DNA from: SIG220 sp045615545
Lineage (GTDB): Bacteria > Bacillota_I > Bacilli_A > RFN20 > CAG-826
Direction of reading: 5' to 3'
Length of the DNA stretch: 51,983 nucleotides
NCBI GenBank assembly: GCA_045615545.1
Contig: JAZLFA010000041.1
Coordinates: 1 to 51,983, forward strand
A model generated the notes under the pieces. That model was not told where the DNA came from. It ran no database searches and saw nothing but the letters and a program-made list of their open reading frames with translations. This document shows positions 1-7,412 of this stretch, one piece after another. The position numbers and the translations under genes were made by a program. Positions within the stretch are counted from its first letter, which is position 1; each line of letters starts with the position of its first letter.

Positions 1-56
1 ACTCAAGAAACAAGTGATAATTTTAAAAATATGTTGACTAGATTATTATGAAAAAC

Positions 57-72
57 CCTATCTACAGATAGG
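57..72. repeat. Inverted repeat in the left-edge non-coding stretch
   Basis: Perfect 6-bp arms (CCTATC / GATAGG) with a TACA loop. No T-run follows on either side, so it is not a classical terminator. Apart from this, bases 1-254 hold only AT-rich sequence leading to the SD of the first gene; no complete gene, tRNA or riboswitch can be supported there. Confidence 0.35.
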
Positions 73-254
73 AATTCATAAAAAATATAAATTTTCTCTA
101 TTTATCTTAAAAAGTTTCGAGAGTAATCTTCAAAAAACGGGCAAAGAAAGCCAAGAATAGTAAATATTTCTAAAATAATAATTAGCACTTTTGATGCTTT
201 TTATTATAGTTTTATAAAAACGAATTTTATGTTAACATTAGAAAAGGTGATTTT

Positions 255-854
255 ATGACACAAGAAGAAGCTTTTAAACCTATATTAGATAGTGATGAAA
301 CAATTATTGAATCGTTTAGACCAAATAAAAAACGTTTTATTGCTTTTGGTTTTATTGGTGGCTTATTTAAAGTATCATTTTTCTTAGTCTTTGGTTTTGT
401 AATCTTTGGCCTATCTTTTATGACCGGTTGGGTTGATCAAGATGGTAATCCTGTAACATTAAACATTCCAAGAATTATTGGTTTAGTGGTGGTTGGCGCT
501 GCGGTTTTATTTCTTATCATCGCGATTATTTGGCGAATCACTATTTATAAAAAGATATGGTTTTGTTATACAAATAAAAGAATAATTGTTCGTTCTGGCT
601 TTGTTGGTGTTGATTTTCAAACACTTGATTTTGATATGATTGGTGCGATGAATGTGCGTGTTGATTTACTAGATAAATTAGTAAAACCAAATACGGGGTC
701 ATTACTTTTTGCTTCTGCTGCTTCTCCAATGATTTCCGATGGGAAACATAATGCAAGTGGTTATATGTTTATAAATATTATTGAGCCATATGAAGTATAT
801 AAAAGAGTAAAAGAATATTCTTCAAAAAATAGAGATGGCTCATTTAATAGTTAA
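255..854 (+). CDS. Membrane protein with bacterial PH-like (bPH2/YdbS-type) domain
   Basis: 199 aa. Two hydrophobic segments (about residues 31-55 and 75-93) precede a soluble part. There the stretch YTNKRIIVRSG, followed by a beta-rich region ending near residue 190, matches the bacterial PH-like (bPH2, YdbS) layout. Family members are membrane proteins of poorly known function, some linked to envelope stress or antimicrobial-peptide resistance. The start is supported by an SD-like AAAAGGTGA 6 nt upstream. The next gene follows 13 nt downstream, so the two are probably cotranscribed. Fold assignment is by pattern; the role is unknown. Confidence 0.7.
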   Translation: MTQEEAFKPILDSDETIIESFRPNKKRFIAFGFIGGLFKVSFFLVFGFVIFGLSFMTGWVDQDGNPVTLNIPRIIGLVVVGAAVLFLIIAIIWRITIYKKIWFCYTNKRIIVRSGFVGVDFQTLDFDMIGAMNVRVDLLDKLVKPNTGSLLFASAASPMISDGKHNASGYMFINIIEPYEVYKRVKEYSSKNRDGSFNS

Positions 855-867
855 AAAAGGAGAAAAT

Positions 868-1455
868 ATGGACAACAAATTAGTCAAACGTTGTTTAAAT
901 CTAATTATTGTTAGCTTTATCTTAATTGCGTTAACTTTTGTGTTAGCAATTGTTATTGGATTCATCGACGCTAGCAATGAAGGGACAATTATTACAATTA
1001 CTAGAATCGCTTCAATTATTGCTTTACTTGCTGGTATTCCTAGTTTTATTGGTTATTACTATGGTAAGAAAGGTGGCAACAAATGTTTTGGTATTGCCTT
1101 CTGGATTCAAGTTGGCGTTATCGCTATGAATATAGTGATGATTGTATTTGATTTTTGTAACGTTACAAATAGTGCTTTATTAATAACATTTAATGTTATT
1201 TCAACTCTTTGTTCTATTAGCGTTTCTTTCTTCTCTTGCTTTGGTTGTAAGGAAGCGGTACCAGAAATGAACAAACTTGCTATTTGGACATTCGTGTTTT
1301 ATGGTGTGGCGTTACTATTATCACTTATTAGTAGAGTGATAACTCCTGCTAACGTAGCGGAAGCATTTACAATACTCGGTGGTCTAGTTGCTCTAGTTGG
1401 CATTATCCTATATGTCACACTAATTGTGAAAACAAGAAATAGAATTCCAAAATAA
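868..1455 (+). CDS. Polytopic membrane protein of unknown function
   Basis: 195 aa, about six hydrophobic helices, a cluster of Cys in the middle (SCFGCKE) and a basic C terminus. I do not recognise the family. The reading frame stays open upstream to 835, inside the preceding gene, but the ATG at 868 has an AAAAAGGAG SD 6 nt before it, so 868 is the likely start. It follows the PH-like gene by 13 nt and is closed by a terminator at 1469-1494, making a two-gene unit. Function cannot be deduced; it may partner the PH-domain protein. Confidence 0.7.
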   Translation: MDNKLVKRCLNLIIVSFILIALTFVLAIVIGFIDASNEGTIITITRIASIIALLAGIPSFIGYYYGKKGGNKCFGIAFWIQVGVIAMNIVMIVFDFCNVTNSALLITFNVISTLCSISVSFFSCFGCKEAVPEMNKLAIWTFVFYGVALLLSLISRVITPANVAEAFTILGGLVALVGIILYVTLIVKTRNRIPK

Positions 1456-1468
1456 ATAATTAACAAAG

Positions 1469-1494
1469 AACAAGCTTAAATGCTTGTTTTTTTG
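1469..1494 (+). terminator. Intrinsic terminator
   Basis: AACAAGC / GCTTGTT stem (7 bp) with a TTAAAT loop, running into a T-tract. It ends the two-gene membrane-protein operon. Confidence 0.85.
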
Positions 1495-1529
1495 TACCAT
1501 TAAATATGCTAAACTAGTGTAAAAGATTT

Positions 1530-2399
1530 ATGGCTAGTTTATTAGAGATTACTAACTTAAATAAAAAATACCCATCTTTCTCATTAAAGAATGTTTCTTT
1601 TTCAGTGAAGCCAGGACAAATTATGGGCTTTATTGGAAGAAATGGAGCGGGCAAAACTACAACCTTAAAAAGCATTATGAATCTAGTTCATTATGATAGT
1701 GGATTAATTACTGCTTTTGATAAAGATATGAATCAATACGAACTAGAAAATAAACAACGTATTGGCTTTTCGCTCAGTGAGCTTAATTATTATCCGAATA
1801 AAACTATTCGAACATTATTTAATGTTACTAAGAGATTTTACACTAATTTTAGTGAAGAAAAGTTTTTTGAAATGTGTCGAATATTTAATTTAGATATTGA
1901 TAAAAAAATAGAAGAACTTTCCAGTGGCATGAAAGTTAAGTTCTCGGTGGCAATTGCGTTATCTCATAATGCGGAATTATTAATACTTGATGAACCAACT
2001 AGTGGACTAGATCCGGTAAGTAGAGACGAAGTCTTAGATATTTTTAAAAATATTGTTAAAGATGGAAAAAGGGCAATATTATTTTCTACCCATATTACTA
2101 GCGACTTAGATAAATGCGCGAGCGATGTTACTTATATACATAACGGAGAGATTTTATTTACTGAAAGTAAAGAAAAGTTTGTTAATTCGTATTTTTATGT
2201 AAAAGATAAAAGTAAAAATCAAACACTATTAAATGAATATATTTCATATAAAGAAGACACCAATTACATTGAAGGATTAATATTAGCGGATAAAAAAGAT
2301 TTGTTTAAAGGAAAAGATATAACTTTATCAAGGCCTGATTTAGAACAAATAATGATTTTCTTAGAAAGGAGCAAGAATAATGAAAGCTTTAATTTTTAA
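1530..2399 (+). CDS. ABC transporter ATP-binding protein (ABC-2 exporter)
   Basis: 289 aa ATPase. Walker A GRNGAGKTT near residue 37, signature LSSGMKVK, Walker B LLILDEPTSGLD and the H-loop STH are all intact. The C-terminal ~70 residues are a non-catalytic extension, as in the YtrB/antibiotic-exporter group. It overlaps the downstream permease gene by 20 nt, so the pair is one transporter. No SD precedes the ATG. A TAAACT box 14 nt upstream could give a very short leader, but the start is less certain than most. Substrate unknown; no GntR regulator is adjacent, unlike many ytr-type operons. Confidence 0.9.
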   Translation: MASLLEITNLNKKYPSFSLKNVSFSVKPGQIMGFIGRNGAGKTTTLKSIMNLVHYDSGLITAFDKDMNQYELENKQRIGFSLSELNYYPNKTIRTLFNVTKRFYTNFSEEKFFEMCRIFNLDIDKKIEELSSGMKVKFSVAIALSHNAELLILDEPTSGLDPVSRDEVLDIFKNIVKDGKRAILFSTHITSDLDKCASDVTYIHNGEILFTESKEKFVNSYFYVKDKSKNQTLLNEYISYKEDTNYIEGLILADKKDLFKGKDITLSRPDLEQIMIFLERSKNNESFNF

Positions 2400-3069
2400 A
2401 GAATTTAAACTTGCAATGCATCCACTTATTTATGTATTCGTTCTTCTTTTTCCTTTTATGATTCTTATCCCAAATTATCCTGTGTGTATCAACTTTATTT
2501 ATATATTAGCTGGCTATCCAATATTGTTTCTAGGGGCGAATAAAGGTCAACAAAGTAATGATTTACTTTATTCCACCCTTTTACCGGTAAGGAAAAAAGA
2601 TATTGTTTTAGCTAGATTAATTACCGTTACTATTATTCAAGTAGTATCAATTACCTTATGTTCTTGCTTAGTTCCTTTATCCCAATTAATTAAGTCAAAC
2701 ATAGTGTCTCAAGACGGAACTGGTGCTGTTGCACCTGGATTAACACTTGATGGTTATTTGTCAATAATTGGTATTATCTTAACTGGTTTTGCTTTATCAG
2801 ATTTAATTTTCTTTCCGATTTATTATAAAAAGGGAAAATCAATTGTATTTTCGAGCACAATGGCAATCCTATTTTTCTCTATTTATATTGTTATTTTTAC
2901 TGTCTTGCCTGCTGTGATTAGTGGTTTTGAGTGGTATGTAAATTTTATGTGCTTTAGTGGAATTGGAAATCAAATTATTGTTTTTAGTGCTGGTTTACTT
3001 TTATACATTGGTATTCATTATCTTGTTTATAGAATTTCTTCAAAAAGACTAGAGAAAGTTGATTTCTAA
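2380..3069 (+). CDS. ABC-2 type membrane permease
   Basis: 229 aa, six predicted membrane helices, no signal peptide. It resembles the short ABC-2 permeases (ABC2_membrane_5 type) that pair with YtrB-like ATPases. The ATG at 2380 lies within the end of the ATPase gene, with AGAAAGGAG 9 nt upstream inside that gene. The overlap shows it is the membrane partner of the preceding ATPase; together they would form a homodimeric-type exporter. Substrate not deducible. Confidence 0.8.
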   Translation: MKALIFKEFKLAMHPLIYVFVLLFPFMILIPNYPVCINFIYILAGYPILFLGANKGQQSNDLLYSTLLPVRKKDIVLARLITVTIIQVVSITLCSCLVPLSQLIKSNIVSQDGTGAVAPGLTLDGYLSIIGIILTGFALSDLIFFPIYYKKGKSIVFSSTMAILFFSIYIVIFTVLPAVISGFEWYVNFMCFSGIGNQIIVFSAGLLLYIGIHYLVYRISSKRLEKVDF

Positions 3070-3074
3070 TTTTT

Positions 3075-3710
3075 ATGATTGAATTAAGCGAAATTAAAAA
3101 ACGTATAGATAATTTACCACCTAACAGTAAAACAAAAGATTTAGACGAAATAATAAAATCATATTATAGGTTAAAAGAACCAGTTAATTTTGACCCCTTA
3201 TTATTAAAAGAAAACGTTTGGCTTGCTAAAGCTTTCTTTTTTATTAACGCTCATTATATTAAAGACCCAAATAAGATGCTTGATTTCATTGATACATATA
3301 AAAGTGTTTTCTATTATTGGTATTCAACAGATTCGATTATCAAACTTGTTTCTAAAGCTGATCCAAACTTAATTTTTAAATATGCAACAAGTTATGTTAA
3401 ATCAAAAGAAACATACACCAGACGTTGGGGATACGTGATGTTTATGTTTCATAATGAGAGAAAAAATGGAGAATTTGTAAATAAATTTCTTACTTTATTT
3501 AAAGAAGATGAAGAAGAGACTATACAAAATGCAGAAGCTTGGTTACTTTGTGAGTTTGCCGTTTTTAATCCTTTAGTTATCTATAATTTTCTTATTAAAA
3601 AAACACTTGGATATAAAATTACTTCTCGCGCAATTTCTAAAATTCATGATTCATTTAGAATTAGTGATGAGTGGAAAAATAAGTTCAAACAAATTCGCGA
3701 AACGTTTTAA
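3075..3710 (+). CDS. DNA alkylation repair protein, AlkD-like
   Basis: 211 aa, all-helical. The pattern matches the AlkD/DNA_alkylation HEAT-like glycosylase family: WY-rich helix near residues 76-80, RRWGYVMFM helix near 117, AEAWLLCEF near 154 and the closing motif SRAISKIHDSFRIS near 185. Known members excise N3- and N7-alkylated purines. It starts 5 nt after the permease stop with no recognisable SD, so translation is probably coupled. Whether key catalytic residues are conserved cannot be settled by eye; some family members are catalytically divergent. Confidence 0.7.
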   Translation: MIELSEIKKRIDNLPPNSKTKDLDEIIKSYYRLKEPVNFDPLLLKENVWLAKAFFFINAHYIKDPNKMLDFIDTYKSVFYYWYSTDSIIKLVSKADPNLIFKYATSYVKSKETYTRRWGYVMFMFHNERKNGEFVNKFLTLFKEDEEETIQNAEAWLLCEFAVFNPLVIYNFLIKKTLGYKITSRAISKIHDSFRISDEWKNKFKQIRETF

Positions 3711-3712
3711 TT

Positions 3713-4678
3713 ATGGGATATGTATTTTTAATTGTATCAACACTAAGTTGGGGGATTGCTGAAATCTTTTATAAGAAGGGTAATTTATCTAACGAAAAAT
3801 ATTCACATTTAAAAACAACAATGTTTGTGGGTTTATTCATGGGTATATACGCTACAATCATTTTGTTTACCCAAGGAATTGATCTAAAATCTTTCCCTTT
3901 AAATTTTGTTTATTATTTGCCAGTTGCGTTATGTTACATCTTATCGATGGTGTGTTCTTATTTTGGTGTACGTTACGTTGAAGAATCGATTTCTGATCCA
4001 ATTGAAAATAGTTCGATTGCCATTGTCCCAATTTTATGCGCAATAATATTAAAAGAAAAATTTTCTCTTCCTGCTGGAATTGGGATTGCCATTGTAGTTG
4101 TGGGTGTTATTTGTTTAGGTATCTTTGATAAAAAAGGAAACGAAGATCGAATATCTAAATATGGTAAAAAGTTGGCAATTATTGCAATTGCAATGCCTTT
4201 TTGTTACATGCTACTTGATAGTGTTGGAACATTTTTAGATATCTACTATGTTGATAATGTTAATACAACTGTTTTAGTTAATGTCACCGAGACCAATATT
4301 GAACACACCGCTAACTGCGCTTACGAATTTACGTTCTTATTAGTCGCGATTGGTATATTTGTTTTCTTAAAAATCAATAAAGTAAAAATATTTTCAATAG
4401 AGTCTAATGATTATTCCTCATTAAAATGGTATCAAAAAATATTAACTCAGAAATGGAAACTATTAGCCGCTTTATTTGAAACGGTTGGACAAGCAACATA
4501 TTTATTCGCACTTTCAAGTGGGCAAGGAGTAGCCGCTGTTATTTTAGGAGCCGGAACAGTTATTGTTTCTTTAGTTCTTTCACGTATTTTCTTAAAAGAA
4601 AAATTATCGATTGTTCAATATCTATTTATTGCTATTATTTTAGCGGGAATTATTACTATTTCTGTTTCAGGAGTATAG
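3713..4678 (+). CDS. EamA/DMT-family membrane transporter
   Basis: 321 aa, about ten helices arranged as two repeats of five, with the conserved small-residue ends of EamA halves (LKEKFSLPAGIGIAIVVVGV near residue 105; LKEKLSIVQYLFIAIILAGI near 290). Family members export metabolites, amino acids or nucleobases; the substrate is not readable from sequence. A polar insert sits between the halves (about residues 140-165). It begins 2 nt after the alkD-like stop without an SD, extending a tightly packed four-gene cluster that starts at 1530. Stop is TAG. Confidence 0.8.
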   Translation: MGYVFLIVSTLSWGIAEIFYKKGNLSNEKYSHLKTTMFVGLFMGIYATIILFTQGIDLKSFPLNFVYYLPVALCYILSMVCSYFGVRYVEESISDPIENSSIAIVPILCAIILKEKFSLPAGIGIAIVVVGVICLGIFDKKGNEDRISKYGKKLAIIAIAMPFCYMLLDSVGTFLDIYYVDNVNTTVLVNVTETNIEHTANCAYEFTFLLVAIGIFVFLKINKVKIFSIESNDYSSLKWYQKILTQKWKLLAALFETVGQATYLFALSSGQGVAAVILGAGTVIVSLVLSRIFLKEKLSIVQYLFIAIILAGIITISVSGV

Positions 4679-4694
4679 ATTAATTAATTTATCA

Positions 4695-4723
4695 TTTTAA
4701 TAAATAGCAAAGTTTATTATAAT
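4695..4723 (+). promoter_or_regulatory. efp promoter
   Basis: TATAAT at 4718-4723 with a weak -35 (TTTTAA) 17 nt upstream. The transcript would carry a ~27-nt leader with an AGAGGT SD. Confidence 0.55.
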
Positions 4724-4757
4724 AAAAAGGCAATATTTAAGAAAAGAGGTATTATTT

Positions 4758-5315
4758 ATGGCAATTGAAGCAGGCGATTTTAAAACAGGTTTAACCGTCA
4801 TGGTCGATGGTGATCCATGGGTTGTTCTTGATTTTATGCACGTAAAACCAGGTAAAGGTGCTGCTATTTTAAAAACAAAAATGAAGAACCTTAAAACTGG
4901 TTCAACACAAGAAAGAAATTTCAACGCTTCTACAAAATTTGAAGCCGCTGAAATCATTAAAAAGAATGTTCAATATTCTTATAGCGCTGGTGATACATAT
5001 TACTTCATGGATATGGAAACATTTGAACAATATGAATTAGATGAAGAACATATTGGCTTTAATAAGTATTTCCTTGTTGAAGGAAATGAAGCCACTGTTA
5101 TCTTCTTTAAAGGTGAAGTTCTTGATATTTCAGTTCCTGAAAAAGTTGAACTGGAAATTGTTGAAACAACTCCAGCTGTTAAAGGCGCTAGCAATACTGC
5201 AACTAAAGATGCAGTTACTAACACTGGTTTAAAACTTCGTGTTCCAATGTTTATCGAAGAAGGCGAAAAGATTATTGTCTTTACTGCTGATGGTAAATAT
5301 TCTTCTAGAGCTTAA
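4758..5315 (+). CDS. efp: Elongation factor P
   Basis: 185 aa, the usual EF-P length, with three beta-barrel domains: KOW-like N domain (1-65), central OB (66-125) and C-terminal OB (126-185). EF-P binds the ribosome between P and E sites and rescues stalls at polyproline. The modified lysine sits in HVKPGKGAA and is K33 here (K34 in E. coli). The C-terminal signature near TNTGLKLRVPMFIEEGEKI is intact. An SD AGAGGT precedes the ATG. It is cotranscribed with the downstream SDR gene (11-nt gap). No EpmA/EpmB-type modification gene is in the window. Confidence 0.97.
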   Translation: MAIEAGDFKTGLTVMVDGDPWVVLDFMHVKPGKGAAILKTKMKNLKTGSTQERNFNASTKFEAAEIIKKNVQYSYSAGDTYYFMDMETFEQYELDEEHIGFNKYFLVEGNEATVIFFKGEVLDISVPEKVELEIVETTPAVKGASNTATKDAVTNTGLKLRVPMFIEEGEKIIVFTADGKYSSRA

Positions 5316-5326
5316 TTAGGAGTTTA

Positions 5327-6070
5327 ATGAATAAACTTGCTCTTATAACAGGTGGCGCCAAAGGTATTGGTGCTGCTATAGCTAACGAACTTGCTGCTAA
5401 TCATTACGATATTGCGATTAATTATCTAACATCTGAAAAATTAGCTAATGAGTTAAAACAAACATTAACATCAAGATATGGTGTTAATGTTTTCACTTAT
5501 AAGTGCGATGTTAGTGATCCTAAACAAGTTGATGAAATGATTACATATTTAGAAAATAATCATGGTGGTGTTGATATATTGATTAATAACGCCGCTGTTG
5601 ATTTATCAAATATGTGGCATGAAAAAGATATTGAAGCTTTTAAAAGAACATTAGATGTTAATGTTATTGGCGCGTATAACGTCTCTCGTAGAGTATATAA
5701 ATATATGTTAGAGAAAAGGTGGGGAAGAATTGTTAATATCAGTTCTACCAATGGAATTAATACATATTATCCAATGTCTCTTGAATATGACGCATCTAAA
5801 GCAGCATTAATTTCATTAACGCATAATCTCGCTATTGAATTTGCACCTTACATTAATGTTAACGCAATTGCCCCAGGTTTTATTGGGACGGAATCAGAGT
5901 TAGATGGTTATAATGAAGAATTCTTAAAGAGTGAACAAGAAAAAATTCTTCTGGGACGATATGGGAAACCAGAAGAAGTTGCTAAACTAGTGAAATTCCT
6001 AGTTAGTGATGAAGCGAGTTATGTTAATAACTCAGTAATAAGAATTGATGGAGGCCAATACGGAAGTTAG
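5327..6070 (+). CDS. SDR-family oxidoreductase (FabG-like)
   Basis: 247 aa classical short-chain dehydrogenase. Nucleotide-binding TGGAKGIG at residues 8-15, structural NNAA at 87-90, catalytic Ser near 141, Tyr154 and Lys158 (YDASK). The length and the closing IRIDGGQYGS fit FabG-like 3-oxoacyl-ACP reductases, but no fatty-acid genes are adjacent, so a sugar or other ketone substrate is equally possible. Start chosen at the ATG 7 nt after TTAGGAG. It follows efp closely and its TAG stop overlaps the TAA of the convergent gene by 4 nt, with no terminator between them. Confidence 0.85.
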   Translation: MNKLALITGGAKGIGAAIANELAANHYDIAINYLTSEKLANELKQTLTSRYGVNVFTYKCDVSDPKQVDEMITYLENNHGGVDILINNAAVDLSNMWHEKDIEAFKRTLDVNVIGAYNVSRRVYKYMLEKRWGRIVNISSTNGINTYYPMSLEYDASKAALISLTHNLAIEFAPYINVNAIAPGFIGTESELDGYNEEFLKSEQEKILLGRYGKPEEVAKLVKFLVSDEASYVNNSVIRIDGGQYGS

Positions 6071-7323
6071 GCTTCCTTTTTTAATTTTGATAAGGCCAAT
6101 AAGATTCCTAATTTACCATATTCCTTACTTAGTCCACCTTGCATGTATAAAGTGTATGGTTCAATTACAGGTGCATCAGCACTTAATTCTATTGTGGATC
6201 CTTGTGTAAATGCTCCTGCTGCCATTACTTCGTCAAATGGATATCCTGGCATTGGTGCAGGTAAAACAGTTACATATGAATCTATTGGAGAAGATTCTTG
6301 AATTCCTTGTGCGAATTTCACAAGGTTTTCTTTTGTTTTTAAGTTTACGGTTTGAATAATATCAGTTCTAAATTCATTATATTTAGGGCTAACACCATCA
6401 TAGCCTAATTTTTCTAAACAGTACGCAGCAAAAACTGCTGTTTTAAGCGCATTACTAACAGCGGAAGGTGCCATAAATATTCCTTTATAAAAGGAATTAA
6501 GTTGATTAAAGTTTGCTCCTTGCTCTTTTCCGATTCCAGGAGCGGTGAGTCTTTCCGCTACCATATGGACAAGATTTTTATCTCCTGCAATATATCCGCC
6601 TGTAGAAGCAATACCCCCACCAAGATTTTTCATTAATGATCCAACTACTATGTTAGCGCCTACATGTCCCGGTTCTTTAGTTTCAACTAATTCTCCGTAA
6701 CAGTTATCGACCATAATAATGACATCTTGATTTACTTTTCTAATCTCTTTAATGACATTTTCAATTTGATTTATAGTAAGTGATTTACGTGATGAGTATC
6801 CTCTTGAACGTTGAATTTCAACCAATTTAACATCATTTCTACTTAATCTATCTCTGATAGTGGATATATCAAAGTCATTATTTAATAAATCGATTTGTTC
6901 ATATTTAATACCTAAACATTTTAATGATTGTGATGAACTACCAGATAAACCAATCATTTCTTGCAAAGAATCATATGGTTTTCCTGTAATAGATATCATC
7001 GTATCCCCGTGTTTAAGTAAAGCGGTAAAAGCGATATATAAAGCATTCGTGCCACTCATAATTTGAGGTCTAACTAATGCGTCCTCAGTTCCTAATGTAT
7101 AAGCAAAAATTGCTTCAAGCTTATCTCTACCTGAATCATAGTTACCATAACCATTAATATCCGCAAAATCGGTATATGATACCTTATTTAAAATAAATGC
7201 ACTTAAAATACGATTAGAATTAATTAAAGCCACTTCATCAATACTTTTATATATTGAATCAAGTTCTTTATCTGATTCTTTTAATAAATCTAGTAATTTT
7301 TTATCAATTTGTTCTAATACCAT
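6067..7323 (-). CDS. Methionine gamma-lyase family / 'aluminium resistance' (YnbB-like) PLP enzyme
   Basis: 418 aa fold-type I PLP enzyme. It has the YnbB/aluminium-resistance layout: N-terminal helical segment, YGNYDSGRDKLE near residue 60, PQIMSGTNALY (cofactor-binding) near 100, IMVDNCYGE (PLP Asp) near 205, and GSLMKNLGGG with the probable Schiff-base Lys near 233. The family is annotated as cystathionine beta/gamma-lyase-like; the true reaction is uncertain. No SD precedes the ATG. A TATATA box 10 nt upstream suggests a very short or absent leader. It is divergent from the M13 peptidase gene and converges on the SDR gene with a 4-nt overlap. Confidence 0.8.
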   Translation of the reverse strand: MVLEQIDKKLLDLLKESDKELDSIYKSIDEVALINSNRILSAFILNKVSYTDFADINGYGNYDSGRDKLEAIFAYTLGTEDALVRPQIMSGTNALYIAFTALLKHGDTMISITGKPYDSLQEMIGLSGSSSQSLKCLGIKYEQIDLLNNDFDISTIRDRLSRNDVKLVEIQRSRGYSSRKSLTINQIENVIKEIRKVNQDVIIMVDNCYGELVETKEPGHVGANIVVGSLMKNLGGGIASTGGYIAGDKNLVHMVAERLTAPGIGKEQGANFNQLNSFYKGIFMAPSAVSNALKTAVFAAYCLEKLGYDGVSPKYNEFRTDIIQTVNLKTKENLVKFAQGIQESSPIDSYVTVLPAPMPGYPFDEVMAAGAFTQGSTIELSADAPVIEPYTLYMQGGLSKEYGKLGILLALSKLKKEA

Positions 7324-7355
7324 ATTTATTCGCTATATAGAATAACATTAATAAG

Positions 7356-7372
7356 AATTGTTTCAAACAATT
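7356..7372. promoter_or_regulatory. Palindrome between divergent genes (possible operator)
   Basis: AATTGTTT and AAACAATT around a single C form a 17-bp perfect inverted repeat. It lies between the lyase start (7323, minus) and the peptidase start (7413, plus), near the position of a -35 element for the peptidase. It may be an operator; no regulator gene is adjacent. Confidence 0.35.
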
Positions 7373-7412
7373 TATAAATAATGTATGATTATCCTTAGGA
7401 GAAAAAATTTTT

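Noticed and set aside
1..51. Possible C terminus of an upstream gene ending in TGA at 49-51
   Set aside because: Only 16 codons are visible, no terminator follows, and TGA is not used as a stop by any of the 42 genes in the window.
110..180. Riboswitch-like leader (AAACGGGCAAAG)
   Set aside because: No complete known aptamer consensus or supporting stems can be drawn.
541..756. Antisense ORF in the PH-like gene, and similar opposite-strand or out-of-frame ORFs elsewhere (for example 8852-9088, 18657-19220, 30609-31025, 44339-44719)
   Set aside because: They are shadows of well-supported genes, with no SD, no family pattern and unlikely amino-acid composition.
835..867. Upstream ATG for the second membrane protein
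   Set aside because: It lies inside the preceding gene; the ATG at 868 has a proper SD.
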